Shown here piece by piece: positions 17,156 through 26,319 of a stretch of DNA of 64,000 nucleotides. How positions within the stretch are numbered: the stretch's first letter is position 1; every line of letters starts with the position of its first letter. Origin of the DNA: Alistipes sp. (GTDB lineage: Bacteria > Bacteroidota > Bacteroidia > Bacteroidales > Rikenellaceae). The stretch is taken from the NCBI GenBank assembly GCA_017520545.1, contig JAFXFM010000007.1, positions 1 to 64,000 of the forward strand. The letters run 5' to 3'. The notes under the pieces are model-generated. The model ran no database searches. It was not told where the DNA came from and saw only the letters and a list, made by a program, of their open reading frames with translations. Both the position numbers and the translations under genes were made by a program.

Positions 17156-18472
17156 ATGCACAATATAGAACCATACTTGCTGATTCCCTTTGCGATAATG
17201 TTGCTCTCGATAGCGATATTGCCGCTTGCACTACCCCGCTTCTGGGGCAAAAACTCGAATAAACTCCTCTTTGTACTACTCGTGTCGGTGCCTACGGCAA
17301 TTATGTTGTCGCGTGCAGGCTTGGGCGAGAACTTGGAACATCAGATGTTGTACGACTACGTGCCATTTATAGTGCTTTTGATGGCATTGTACGTAGTTAC
17401 GGGAGGTATCCGCATAAACTACACAACCACCCCACGCCCAACGGTAAACGCTGCGATTATGTTTATCGGCTACGGCTTGGCTTCGATTGTTGGTACTACG
17501 GGTGCAGCGATGTTGCTTATCCGCCCGCTATTGGAGATAAACCGCGACCGCACATATAAGGTACACACCATACTATTCTTTATCGCTATGGTGGCGAACT
17601 GCGGAGGCGTTCTCACTCCGCTGGGCGATCCGCCATTGTTCCTGCTCTATCTGCGTGGCGCAGAGTTCTCGTGGTTCCAGACACTCTTTCCACAATGGGT
17701 ATTTGTGGGCTCGGTTTTACTCTTTGTTTATGTGATTATCGACACCTATATCTGGAAACGCAAGGAGTTGATGGGTGTGCGACCACGTTCGGAGAGTGAG
17801 GAGGACGAACCTATTAAAATTTCATTCTCGGGCTCGGTAAATCTATTCTACCTCTCGGCCATTCTGTTATCGGTGGCATTCATTAACCCATCGCAAATTC
17901 CGGCTATGGCAGCGGACGATGCAGCGTGGTATATGCGTTTCTTACGCGAAATAGTGCTTATATTGATTATCATTCTGTCGCTTATTTCGACCCGCCGACG
18001 CGTGCGACGCGAGAACCACTTCTCGTGGGAACCTATTACCGAGGTTGCGATACTCTTTGTAGGTATATTCGTTACGATGACTCCGGCACTGCTTTTCCTG
18101 AACGATAACGCCGCATCGCTCGGTATTACCGAGCCCTCACAGTTCTTCTTCGCTTCGGGAGCATTGAGTTCATTCTTGGATAATGCACCTACGGCGGTGG
18201 CGTTCCACTCAGTAGCGCAGGCTCTGCCTGTTACCGAGGGCACACAACTCGTTGCGGGTATCTCAAATCAGCTATTGACAGCTATCGCTCTCGGCTCTGT
18301 GCTGTTTGGTGCAATGACTTATATAGGCAATGGCCCTAACTTTATGGTGAAGGCTGTGGCGGAGAATGACGGCGTGCGAATGCCATCGTTCTTTGGCTAT
18401 ATTTTCAAGTTCTCGCTGATTATCCTGTTGCCTACCTATATATTAATGGCATTGGTGTTTTTTAGCCGTTAG
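17156..18472 (+). CDS. Na+/H+ antiporter, NhaD/ArsB-type membrane protein
   Basis: The protein has 438 residues and about eleven hydrophobic segments. The conserved middle, VANCGGVLTPLGDPPLFLLYL, and the late FFASGALSSFLDNAPTAVAF carry the paired motifs of the NhaD / ion-transporter (IT) superfamily: a polar G.LTP.GDPP loop and an SFLDNAPT loop that together form the ion site. A sodium/proton antiporter of the cytoplasmic membrane is the best reading. The ion is not fixed by sequence alone. Confidence 0.85.
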   Translation: MHNIEPYLLIPFAIMLLSIAILPLALPRFWGKNSNKLLFVLLVSVPTAIMLSRAGLGENLEHQMLYDYVPFIVLLMALYVVTGGIRINYTTTPRPTVNAAIMFIGYGLASIVGTTGAAMLLIRPLLEINRDRTYKVHTILFFIAMVANCGGVLTPLGDPPLFLLYLRGAEFSWFQTLFPQWVFVGSVLLFVYVIIDTYIWKRKELMGVRPRSESEEDEPIKISFSGSVNLFYLSAILLSVAFINPSQIPAMAADDAAWYMRFLREIVLILIIILSLISTRRRVRRENHFSWEPITEVAILFVGIFVTMTPALLFLNDNAASLGITEPSQFFFASGALSSFLDNAPTAVAFHSVAQALPVTEGTQLVAGISNQLLTAIALGSVLFGAMTYIGNGPNFMVKAVAENDGVRMPSFFGYIFKFSLIILLPTYILMALVFFSR

Positions 18473-18496
18473 CCATTGGCTAAATTTTAACGCATA

Positions 18497-18528
18497 AAAG
18501 ACGGGTATCGTTTTCGATACCCGTCTTT
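18497..18528. terminator. Terminator with a 14-bp stem after the antiporter gene
   Basis: AAAGACGGGTATCG at 18497-18510 and CGATACCCGTCTTT at 18515-18528 are perfect complements around TTTT. A related stem (with GATACCCATC) precedes the second copy of the repeat element near 60.4 kb. Confidence 0.9.
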
Positions 18529-18583
18529 GTTAGTATAACCAGAGGTCTTGCCTAACTCTGTCAAAAATTGCTTTTGGGTGAGG

Positions 18584-18668
18584 AAATTTAGTGCTAAACA
18601 AGAAACCCGAAGCGCAGCATAGTAGACCTATGTGAGCATTCGGGTTATCGCAGAGCAGTGCTAAATTT
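18584..18668 (+). repeat. Structured intergenic repeat, type 1, copy A
   Basis: The core GCATAGTAGACCTATGTGAG (from about 18616) is shared with copy B at 60474-60556. In copy A it sits inside two helices: an outer AAATTTAG (18584-18591) / CTAAATTT (18661-18668) and an inner AACCCGAA (18604-18611) / TTCGGGTT (18639-18646). In copy B these helices have different sequences but still pair. The core itself holds CATAG...CTATG. The element follows a terminator and lies between convergent genes (antiporter and cysS). It could be a small RNA, a 3'-UTR structure or a non-autonomous mobile repeat. Confidence 0.75.
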
Positions 18669-18686
18669 ACCGCTCAAAACAATTTT

Positions 18687-20156
18687 TTACTCGATTTCCC
18701 AGTCATACCCGTCCTTACGATCCTTAACTCTGATACCTATGGCGGTGAGTTTGTCGCGTATCTCGTCGGAGAGAGCCCAATTTTTATCGGCTTTCGCCTG
18801 CATACGCATATCGAGAAGGAGAGTTACGAGTGGCGATACCATATCCTTGCCACCTGTTGCCTCGGCCTTCTCATTTTCAAGACCGAGAATATCGAATACC
18901 CAACGATTAACAATAGATTCAGCCTTCGCCTTATCCTCAGCCGTAAGGGTTTGTTTGCCCTCGGAGAGCTGATTGAACAGACGAACGTAGTCGAACATCG
19001 TAGAGATTACGATTGGCGAGTTCAGATCATCTGCCATAGCCTCGGCACAACGGTTCTCAATCTCATCGACATTGAACGAGGAGGTAGCCGATACAGGTGC
19101 CTTGTGGAGCGCCTCGATACCCTTCATAAGTCGGTCGAGTCCCTTCTCCGCAGCCTGCAACGCCTCGTTCGAAAAGTCGAGCGTCGAGCGATAGTGCGCC
19201 TGCAAGATGAAGAAACGCACAGTCATTGGCGAGTAGGCCTGCTCCAACGCAGGGTGGTCGCCATTGAACATCTGTTCGAGGGTTATGAAGTTGTTGTAGG
19301 ACTTACCCATCTTCTTGCCGTTGATGGTAATCATATTGTTATGCACCCAATAGCGTGCCGAGTCGTGTCCGAGCGCAGCGGTAGATTGCGCAATCTCGCA
19401 CTCGTGGTGTGGAAACATCAAGTCCATACCACCTCCGTGAATATCGAACTTCTCGCCGAGGTACTTGGTACTCATCGCCGAACACTCCATATGCCAACCC
19501 GGAAATCCATCGCTCCACGGCGAAGGCCAGCGCATAATATGCTCCGGTGCAGCCTTCTTCCACAAGGCAAAGTCGAACGAGTGCTTTTTGTCGTCCTGAC
19601 CGTCCAACTTGCGAGTATCGGTAACGATATCGTCGAGGTTACGTCCCGACAGTACGCCATATCGGTGGTCGTGGTTGTACTTCTCGACATCGAAGTAGAT
19701 TGAGCCATTCGACTCGTAGGCATAGCCTGCATTGAGGATGCGCTGCACAAAATCAATCTGCTCGATGATATGTCCCGATGCGTGAGGCTCAATCGAAGGG
19801 GTCTGCACGCCCAATTTATCCATAAAGGTCTTGTATCGCTCGGTGTAGTAGTGGGCAACCTCCATAGGCTCCAGCTGCTCCAAACGAGCCTTCTTTGCGA
19901 TTTTATCCTCGCCCTCATCGGCATCGTGTTCAAGGTGGCCTACATCGGTGATATTACGCACATAGCGCACCTTGTAACCTTCCGCCTTCAAGTAGCGGAA
20001 AATAAGGTCGAAAGTGATAGCAGGACGGGTGTGTCCGAGGTGTGGATCGCCATAAACGGTAGGTCCGCAGACGTACATTCCGACACGTCCCTCGTTGAGA
20101 GGCTTAAACTCCTCCTTGCGGCGAGTAAGCGTGTTGTAAAGATTTAACTTTGCCAT
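18687..20156 (-). CDS. cysS: Cysteinyl-tRNA synthetase
   Basis: CysRS charges tRNA-Cys. The 489 residues fit the family. Class I signatures are present: [19 protein letters not shown] holds the zinc Cys and the HIGH-type HLGH. Zinc ligands recur in GWHMECSAM and [11 protein letters not shown]. The second signature is KKMGKSYNN, a KMGKS variant of KMSKS. The C-terminal anticodon-binding part ends [22 protein letters not shown]. The gene starts 36 bases after the stop of the GT117 gene, so it may be read through from it. Confidence 0.97.
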   Translation of the reverse strand: MAKLNLYNTLTRRKEEFKPLNEGRVGMYVCGPTVYGDPHLGHTRPAITFDLIFRYLKAEGYKVRYVRNITDVGHLEHDADEGEDKIAKKARLEQLEPMEVAHYYTERYKTFMDKLGVQTPSIEPHASGHIIEQIDFVQRILNAGYAYESNGSIYFDVEKYNHDHRYGVLSGRNLDDIVTDTRKLDGQDDKKHSFDFALWKKAAPEHIMRWPSPWSDGFPGWHMECSAMSTKYLGEKFDIHGGGMDLMFPHHECEIAQSTAALGHDSARYWVHNNMITINGKKMGKSYNNFITLEQMFNGDHPALEQAYSPMTVRFFILQAHYRSTLDFSNEALQAAEKGLDRLMKGIEALHKAPVSATSSFNVDEIENRCAEAMADDLNSPIVISTMFDYVRLFNQLSEGKQTLTAEDKAKAESIVNRWVFDILGLENEKAEATGGKDMVSPLVTLLLDMRMQAKADKNWALSDEIRDKLTAIGIRVKDRKDGYDWEIE

Positions 20157-20192
20157 ATATTTTTAGTTTTAGTTTCTATTGTGGTAAATGGA

Positions 20193-23100
20193 TTAATTTT
20201 TGGACGCCTTCTTTTGGGCAGCAATAGTCTCCTTCTCCTGCTGGGTGAGGATAAGGTCTTCATCTCTGGCTCCAAGCAGGCGATAGTACTTATTCATCTC
20301 CTGAATGATATGATCTCGGCTGTAATATGCCGCCAAGTAGTACAATCGCTCCAACTCGTCCATCTTATCGTAGATAGCATTATCCACCATCTTGCCCTGA
20401 ATACCTTGGAACTGCATATAGTAGTCGATATACTCCACGATATTGTTGCTATACAACGCCAACAAGTTATCCGCCTTTTCGTTCAAACCGAGGTCGTAGT
20501 AGCACTCTATAAACGGATAGGTATTTGACTCGACAAAGCGAATCTGATTTACAGGCAACACCTCCAAACCTCGGTCGAGAAGCTGTTCGGCACGGCGAAG
20601 GCTCTCCTTGTCGCCACGCTTGATATACTCACGTGCTACACGCGCAAACGCTTCACGTGCCTTCGAAACTTTGAGGTTATACTGCGTGAACTCATCGACA
20701 TAGACACGTGGATCTGCCACATTGCCGTAGCGGAACGTATTCATAAGTTTATCGTATGCGTAGTCGGCGTCGATACGTCCGATGCTCCACGAATCCTTGT
20801 ACGGAGTGAGAATCGGCACAAAACGATATGCGTAGCCATCGAACTGCAAGTAGTCCAACAGTCCAAATGTCTGCAACATCGACACCTGCGTAAAGTATAT
20901 TGGGCGTTTCCAATCGAAGTGGGCAAACATATCCAACAACATCAAATCGGAACGCGTTAGCGACGAGCCCTTGATGTTGATATAGACGGTATCGACCATC
21001 AAATCTCTATCCTTCTCGGCAACAATGCCCGAGGCGATAGCCGCCTCTTTATCCACAGGGATAGCGATACGGCGTGCAGGGATATAATCGACCGCGCCAT
21101 AGTAGGACTCCTCCTTTGTAGCAGGATTCTCGCTCGCTACGAACTCGATAATCTGCTTGGCATCGACCACGCGGTCAATCTTCGGAATCACCGGCACATA
21201 ATCGTTTACGTGGGTATATTTGCGACTTGGCAACGAGAATGGAACACCCTCGGCGTCGTTTGCCTTACACTTCATCTCGTCGGCATACCACGCACCACCC
21301 AAGTAGCTCGAATTCATAATGCGAACATCGGTGCGTACACCATCAACCTCCTGATTGAACCACAACGGGAAGGTGTCGTTATCGCCATAATTGACAATGA
21401 TAGGACTTATGCCCTCCTTCTCGACTATCGAAGTGAGGTAGTTGTAGCCCAAGTCGCGCGCCATTGTGCGGTGCGAACGGTCGTGGTCGTCCCAATTCTC
21501 GGCACAGAGGATACCCGGAACAACCATAGCCACGACAATAGCAGCCACAGCTGCCACCTTCTGGTGTTTCTTTTGCAAAATCCACTCTGCAAAGTTGTAC
21601 AATGCCAACACTCCCAAGCCTATCCACATCGAGAAGGCGTAGAAAGAGCCGGCATACACGTAGTCGCGCTCACGCACCTCGCCCGGCGAGGAGTTAAAAT
21701 ATACCACCAACGCAATACCCATCATCACAAAGAGCCACGTAACAACGATAAAGTTGCGAGGGTCGCGATTAAGTTGATAGATAAGACCTATCATTCCAAG
21801 CAGGAACGGCAGGAAGAAGTAGGTGTTGCGAGCTCTATTCTCTGCCTTCTCGCGTGGAAGGTTCTCCTGCGGACCTACAACAAGTTCGTCGATAGCGTCG
21901 ATACCCGACAGCCAATTGCCATTTGTGATGGTGCTATCCTCAGCCTGAATATCGTCCTGACGACCTACGAAGTTCCACAAAAAGTAGCGCCAATACATAT
22001 GTTGCAACTGATATGAGAAGAAATACTTCATATTCTCGGCAAATGTAGGCACCGTATATTTCTCGCCCGAGTAGCGGATTGTGCGACCGTAGTCGGGAAC
22101 CTCCTCTACCATAGGCTTTCCGTTCTGATTATAGACCACATTACCATTCTCGTCGCGAACGTAGTCCTCCTTGGTACGATATGCCGCCCAAGCCTTGTAC
22201 TCCGCCTCTCGCTTCGAGTAGTTCCACATACGAGGGAAGAAGTGCATAAACTTGTCAGGGAAGACGTAATCGACAATCGTGGAGTGCTTCTCGTACTTCT
22301 TCGTCTCGGCGTTGTACGAATAGCTCTCCTTCTCTACGTAGTCAAGTACAGGTGCCGCATACGAAGGGCCATAAATCAATGGGTGGTTGCCGTACTGTTC
22401 ACGATTGAGCATCGAGAGCAAGGCGGTCGGATTGTCGGGGTTATTCGAATTCATCGGAGGGTTTACCGATGCACGAATAGTAACCGCTGCGTAGGACGAG
22501 AAGCCAAGCATAATCATCGTAACGCATATAGCCACCAAGTTGAGATATTTTGCACCCGCATTATGAGTGAGGTAAATAGCTGCACCAAGAAGTGCAAACA
22601 TAACGAATACAAACACTACGATGCCCGTATTAACCGGCAAGGACAATACATTGACGAAGAAGACATCGACCATAGCACCGACATAGACGGTGTATGGTAT
22701 GATAACACTGTTGATAATGAGCAAAATCGCTCCGGCAATCAGCGTTGCAAGGCACAGACCTTTGAAGGTAACCTTACTACTCTTGCGGAAGTAGTAGATA
22801 AACACCAACGCAGGGATAGTCAGCAAGTTCAAGATATGAACGCCAATCGACAATCCCATCATATAGGCTATAAGGATAATCCAACGTGCGGACGATGGCT
22901 CGTCCGCCTCCTCTTCCCAACGCAACATCAGCCATACGACCAAAGCCGTAAACATCGACGAGAGAGCATAGACCTCGCCCTCGACAGCCGAGAACCAGAA
23001 TGTATCGGTAAAGGTGTATGCCAATGCACCCACTGCACCCGCACCAAGTATGGCGATGCCGTTAGCTACAGTGAGTTTTTTACCCTCGCGAGTGATAAGG

Positions 23101-23414
23101 CGACGTGCAATGTGAGTTATAGTCCAGAATAGGAACAGAATACAGAATGCACTCGCTAAGGCGTTCATACCATTCACCATATGTGGTACGTAGTATGGCG
23201 ACGGCGCAAACATCGTAGCTATACGAGCCAAGAGCATAAAGAGAGGTGCTCCGGGTGGGTGTCCCACCTCCAACTTATACGAGGTCGCCACAAACTCACC
23301 ACAATCCCACAACGAGGACGATGGCTCGATAGTCAGCAGGTAGGTTGTTGCAGCGACGAGAAATACCGCCCAGCCGACAACTCTATTCCATAATTTGAAT
23401 GTTTTCTGTTCCAT
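20193..23414 (-). CDS. GT117 (DUF2723) membrane glycosyltransferase-like protein
   Basis: The start is ATG 23414 (1073 residues). An upstream TTG in frame overlaps the promoter box and is excluded. The N-terminal half has about a dozen membrane segments. Conserved early residues in IEPSSSLWDCGEFVATSYKL and GHPPGAPLFML are typical of DUF2723, classed as glycosyltransferase family 117 and related to protein O-mannosyltransferases (GT-C fold), with an acidic residue (WDCGEF) in the first external loop. A soluble C-terminal half (about 680-1073) contains helical, TPR-like repeats. A role in Bacteroidetes protein O-glycosylation is inferred from the family. A palindrome lies in its short leader. 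Confidence 0.85.
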   Translation of the reverse strand: MEQKTFKLWNRVVGWAVFLVAATTYLLTIEPSSSLWDCGEFVATSYKLEVGHPPGAPLFMLLARIATMFAPSPYYVPHMVNGMNALASAFCILFLFWTITHIARRLITREGKKLTVANGIAILGAGAVGALAYTFTDTFWFSAVEGEVYALSSMFTALVVWLMLRWEEEADEPSSARWIILIAYMMGLSIGVHILNLLTIPALVFIYYFRKSSKVTFKGLCLATLIAGAILLIINSVIIPYTVYVGAMVDVFFVNVLSLPVNTGIVVFVFVMFALLGAAIYLTHNAGAKYLNLVAICVTMIMLGFSSYAAVTIRASVNPPMNSNNPDNPTALLSMLNREQYGNHPLIYGPSYAAPVLDYVEKESYSYNAETKKYEKHSTIVDYVFPDKFMHFFPRMWNYSKREAEYKAWAAYRTKEDYVRDENGNVVYNQNGKPMVEEVPDYGRTIRYSGEKYTVPTFAENMKYFFSYQLQHMYWRYFLWNFVGRQDDIQAEDSTITNGNWLSGIDAIDELVVGPQENLPREKAENRARNTYFFLPFLLGMIGLIYQLNRDPRNFIVVTWLFVMMGIALVVYFNSSPGEVRERDYVYAGSFYAFSMWIGLGVLALYNFAEWILQKKHQKVAAVAAIVVAMVVPGILCAENWDDHDRSHRTMARDLGYNYLTSIVEKEGISPIIVNYGDNDTFPLWFNQEVDGVRTDVRIMNSSYLGGAWYADEMKCKANDAEGVPFSLPSRKYTHVNDYVPVIPKIDRVVDAKQIIEFVASENPATKEESYYGAVDYIPARRIAIPVDKEAAIASGIVAEKDRDLMVDTVYINIKGSSLTRSDLMLLDMFAHFDWKRPIYFTQVSMLQTFGLLDYLQFDGYAYRFVPILTPYKDSWSIGRIDADYAYDKLMNTFRYGNVADPRVYVDEFTQYNLKVSKAREAFARVAREYIKRGDKESLRRAEQLLDRGLEVLPVNQIRFVESNTYPFIECYYDLGLNEKADNLLALYSNNIVEYIDYYMQFQGIQGKMVDNAIYDKMDELERLYYLAAYYSRDHIIQEMNKYYRLLGARDEDLILTQQEKETIAAQKKASKN

Positions 23415-23423
23415 AACAATTGC

Positions 23424-23442
23424 GCGTTTATGCAATAAACGC
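23424..23442 (-). promoter_or_regulatory. Palindrome between promoter and start codon of the GT117 gene
   Basis: GCGTTTAT and ATAAACGC are perfect 8-base complements around GCA. They lie directly downstream of the -7 box, so they would be at the very 5' end of the mRNA: an operator or a 5' hairpin protecting the message. Confidence 0.6.
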
Positions 23443-23443
23443 A

Positions 23444-23451
23444 CAAAGTTA
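23444..23451 (-). promoter_or_regulatory. Promoter -7 box of the GT117-cysS unit (TAACTTTG)
   Basis: CAAAGTTA on the + strand reads TAACTTTG leftward, 30 bases before ATG 23414. Confidence 0.7.
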
Positions 23452-23596
23452 CAAAAAGTTATTTGAATAAATCGTTTTTTTCGCGATTTATTGTTAGAAA
23501 GAGAGGATAAGGGCTTGTAAGGAGTTTTTAATGTACGGAATTATATACGTTCTTCCACCTTCTGCTGTGCAGCTAACGGCTAATGGATAAAAAAAA

Positions 23597-23620
23597 GTGG
23601 CAACCTTTTACAGTTGCCAC
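23597..23620 (-). terminator. Terminator of the acyl-CoA ligase gene
   Basis: GTGGCAAC at 23597-23604 pairs with GTTGCCAC at 23613-23620. Leftward, the stem is followed by a run of T residues. Confidence 0.8.
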
Positions 23621-23641
23621 CGACATATAATCCCTATCGAA

Positions 23642-25285
23642 CTACTTCTCCTGCTCGTCGTTTTTCTTCTTGGTGTAGAGGAAGCGACGAATCTTCTTCG
23701 TTGCCGTCTTCTCGAACTCCTGCTCCTCCTCGACAACCTCGGCGATTTTGGAGTTTCGATTTACACGCTCATTAACAAAGTTTTTAACCTCCTGCATCAT
23801 CTCCTCCTTGAAGAGGGTAAATTCGTGTTTCTTCTTGTGCCAAGTATCAACCAACTCGGAGTACTTTGCCTCGAGAGCCTCGGTGTCGAAATGCACCAAT
23901 GCCACCAGTTTGCCGTCCATCTCGGTAACCACCGACTCCGAGATAAAGACGTGCGAATTGAGGACATTCTCGATATCCTCCGGATAGATATTCTCACCAC
24001 TCGGACCAAGAATCATATTCTTGCAACGGCCCTTAATGTAGAGCCAGCCATCGTCGTCCAGACTACACAGATCGCCTGTACGGAAAAATCCATCTTCGGT
24101 AAATGCGGCAGCTGTAGCCTCAGGATTTTTGTAGTAGCCCTGCATCTGCGACGGGCTCTTAACCACCAACTCGCCGATACCATCCTCGTTCATATTCTCC
24201 AAACGATACTCTATACCCTTCAAAATAGGTCCCGTAGAGCCAAGGCGCAACATTCCATCCACAGCGCCTGCAATAAGCGGTGCTGTTTCGGTCAAACCAT
24301 AGCCAATATCGTAGATAAATCTCGCTTCGAGGAGGAACTGCTCAACCTCGGCATCAAGTTTCGCGCCTCCGATACCAAAGAAGCGAACACGTCCACCAAA
24401 GGTTTTGGTGAGTTTTTTACCGGCAATACGGTGCAGATAGCGGCGAATAAAGCCTACACCATAGAGGGCACGCATAAATCCGCTCGATGTGAACTGTTTC
24501 TTAACCTTACCCTTGTAAATTTTCTCGATAATGAGCGGTACGGTAAGCATAATCGTTGGACGGATCTCCTTCAACGCAGGCAACAAAACCGATACGGTCG
24601 GAGCCTTGTCGAGATACGCCACGTGCGCTCCGTGGTGAAAGGCAAGGATAAGTCCCAACGTACATTCGTAGGTGTGCGCCATAGGCAACACCGAGAGGAA
24701 AATATCATCCTCGCGAACGAGGAACAGCGGGTCGATAAGCCACATCTGCGATGCAATGTTGTAGTGCGTAAGCATAACACCTTTTGGAGCAGATGTAGTG
24801 CCCGAAGTATAGATAATTGCCGCTAAGTCCTCGGGCTGCGGAATGGTAATCTCGCCCTCCTCGTGAACATTCTGCGACAAAACCGAGAGATTCTTTGTGC
24901 GGACAATGATGTTGAGTTTCGAGGATAGCTCTTTCGAAATTTTTGTAAAAAGTTTATCCGACACGCACATCGCCTTAGCCTCCGAGTGCTCTACGATACG
25001 GTCGAGGTCTGCCGAGGTAAAATCCGGCAATACCGGAACAACCGTATAGCCGCCCGTAGTAATAGCAAAGTAGCAAACGCCCCAGTTAGGCATATTGCTA
25101 CTTAGCAGCACGACCTTGTCGCCTTTCTTTAAACCTGCCGAGCGGAGCAACTCTTGTACCTCGGCCACCTTTTCGCCCACCTGCTTAAAGGTGTAGCTAC
25201 CGCCTCTCCACAATGAAAAGGCTATACGCTCCGAGAAATTCTTCACACTATTGTTCAGAATTTCGTAAAGTGTTTTCAACTTCAT
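23642..25285 (-). CDS. Long-chain acyl-CoA synthetase (AMP-binding enzyme)
   Basis: This class activates fatty acids to acyl-CoA through an acyl-adenylate in the cytoplasm or at the inner membrane. The 547 residues contain the adenylation motif IIYTSGTTSAPKGVMLTHYN (about 170-190), YGLTETAPLIAG, and GFFRTGDLCSLDDDGWLYI with the ribose-binding Asp. The lysine region near the end is KKIRRFL. The length and charged C-terminus fit the FadD / long-chain group better than acetyl-CoA synthetase. It is transcribed alone, divergently from queG. Confidence 0.92.
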   Translation of the reverse strand: MKLKTLYEILNNSVKNFSERIAFSLWRGGSYTFKQVGEKVAEVQELLRSAGLKKGDKVVLLSSNMPNWGVCYFAITTGGYTVVPVLPDFTSADLDRIVEHSEAKAMCVSDKLFTKISKELSSKLNIIVRTKNLSVLSQNVHEEGEITIPQPEDLAAIIYTSGTTSAPKGVMLTHYNIASQMWLIDPLFLVREDDIFLSVLPMAHTYECTLGLILAFHHGAHVAYLDKAPTVSVLLPALKEIRPTIMLTVPLIIEKIYKGKVKKQFTSSGFMRALYGVGFIRRYLHRIAGKKLTKTFGGRVRFFGIGGAKLDAEVEQFLLEARFIYDIGYGLTETAPLIAGAVDGMLRLGSTGPILKGIEYRLENMNEDGIGELVVKSPSQMQGYYKNPEATAAAFTEDGFFRTGDLCSLDDDGWLYIKGRCKNMILGPSGENIYPEDIENVLNSHVFISESVVTEMDGKLVALVHFDTEALEAKYSELVDTWHKKKHEFTLFKEEMMQEVKNFVNERVNRNSKIAEVVEEEQEFEKTATKKIRRFLYTKKKNDEQEK

Positions 25286-25353
25286 AAAGATAAATCAGAT
25301 TAACATTTAATGTGGGCGGCCTCTTCGACCCTTTTACCCATCACAATTTGGTG

Positions 25354-25361
25354 CAAATATA
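25354..25361 (-). promoter_or_regulatory. Promoter -7 box of the acyl-CoA ligase gene (TATATTTG)
   Basis: CAAATATA reads TATATTTG leftward, about 70 bases before ATG 25285. It is back to back with the queG promoter. Confidence 0.6.
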
Positions 25362-25383
25362 GCATTTTTTCTTAAAAATAGAC

Positions 25384-25391
25384 TATCTTTG
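25384..25391 (+). promoter_or_regulatory. queG promoter -7 box (TATCTTTG)
   Basis: TATCTTTG is 20 bases before ATG 25411. With transcription starting near 25397, a TTG at 25399 is an unlikely start codon. Confidence 0.7.
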
Positions 25392-25410
25392 TACTAAATT
25401 GTATCAACAA

Positions 25411-26298
25411 ATGTTCGATGTAGGTGTTATAAAGCGCTTGGCGCAAGATGTAGGCTTCGACCTTTGTGGCGTTGCTCAATGTCGCAAATTTGAGCAAGAG
25501 AGCAACTTCTTGAAGGAGTGGCTCGACAAGGGTTTTGGCTCATCATTGGAGTATTTGAAACGCAATATCGAATGCCGAGGCGATGCCACAGCACTTGTTG
25601 AGGGGGCAAAGAGTGTAATTGTATGCGCCGTTTCGTACAAAAATGAAATTAGCGATGGTTACCCCGCAGACCACAACGCCAAAGTTGCATCGTACGCCTG
25701 CACCACCGACTACCACATCACAATAAAGCAGATGTTATTTGCCCTCTGCAAGAAGTTGAAGGAGATTGAGCCGGACCTCTCGGCTCGCTGCTTTGTCGAT
25801 AGTGCGCCCATCTTCGAAAAACGATACGCTGTCGAGGCGGGATTGGGTTGGATTGGACGACAATCGCTCCTTGTAACACCCAAATACGGAACCTTTGTGC
25901 TTCTGGGTGAGATTGTGATGACGGCTGAGTGCAACGAGTACGACACACCATACAAAGGCGCAGGCTGCGGCGAGTGTCGCAGATGTGTCGAAGCGTGCCC
26001 AAATAACGCTATAAAAGAGCGACATATCGACACCTCGCGCTGTATTTCGTGTGCGACCATCGAGTGTCGCGATGAGGGCGAGCAGTGCAACCTTCACGGT
26101 TGGATTTTCGGCTGCGACGAGTGCCAAACCGTCTGCCCCTACAACAAGAAGGCACCACGCCTCTCCAACACAAAGTTTGCACCTCTATTTAACCCGGTGG
26201 CGATGACTCGGCAAGCGTGGGCTACACTCTCGCACGAGGAGTTTGTTGAGCGATTCGGCACTACCCCACTTATGAGGAGCCTAAGAAAGACAAAATAG
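25411..26298 (+). CDS. queG: Epoxyqueuosine reductase QueG
   Basis: QueG reduces epoxyqueuosine to queuosine in tRNA, the last step of queuosine synthesis, using a cobalamin and two [4Fe-4S] clusters. The start at ATG 25411 gives 295 residues. The N-terminal cobalamin-binding domain has VGFDLCGVAQC and RCFVDSAPIFEKRYAVEAGLG. The ferredoxin-like part has GAGCGECRRCVEACPNNAI and the second set CDECQTVCPYN. It is slightly shorter than many QueG proteins and lacks a long HEAT-repeat tail. The peptidase gene follows after 21 bases. Confidence 0.95.
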   Translation: MFDVGVIKRLAQDVGFDLCGVAQCRKFEQESNFLKEWLDKGFGSSLEYLKRNIECRGDATALVEGAKSVIVCAVSYKNEISDGYPADHNAKVASYACTTDYHITIKQMLFALCKKLKEIEPDLSARCFVDSAPIFEKRYAVEAGLGWIGRQSLLVTPKYGTFVLLGEIVMTAECNEYDTPYKGAGCGECRRCVEACPNNAIKERHIDTSRCISCATIECRDEGEQCNLHGWIFGCDECQTVCPYNKKAPRLSNTKFAPLFNPVAMTRQAWATLSHEEFVERFGTTPLMRSLRKTK

Positions 26299-26319
26299 AA
26301 ATACCAAACAGATACAACT

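Noticed and set aside
18548-18560. Integron-type attC site suggested by GCCTAAC here and GTTAGGC at 60486
   Set aside because: The two strings lie at non-equivalent positions of the two repeat copies, and the paired core site is missing in each; there is no integrase.
23597-24826. Rightward 409-codon frame opposite the acyl-CoA ligase
   Set aside because: Antisense to a clear AMP-binding enzyme, with no promoter and no recognisable motif.
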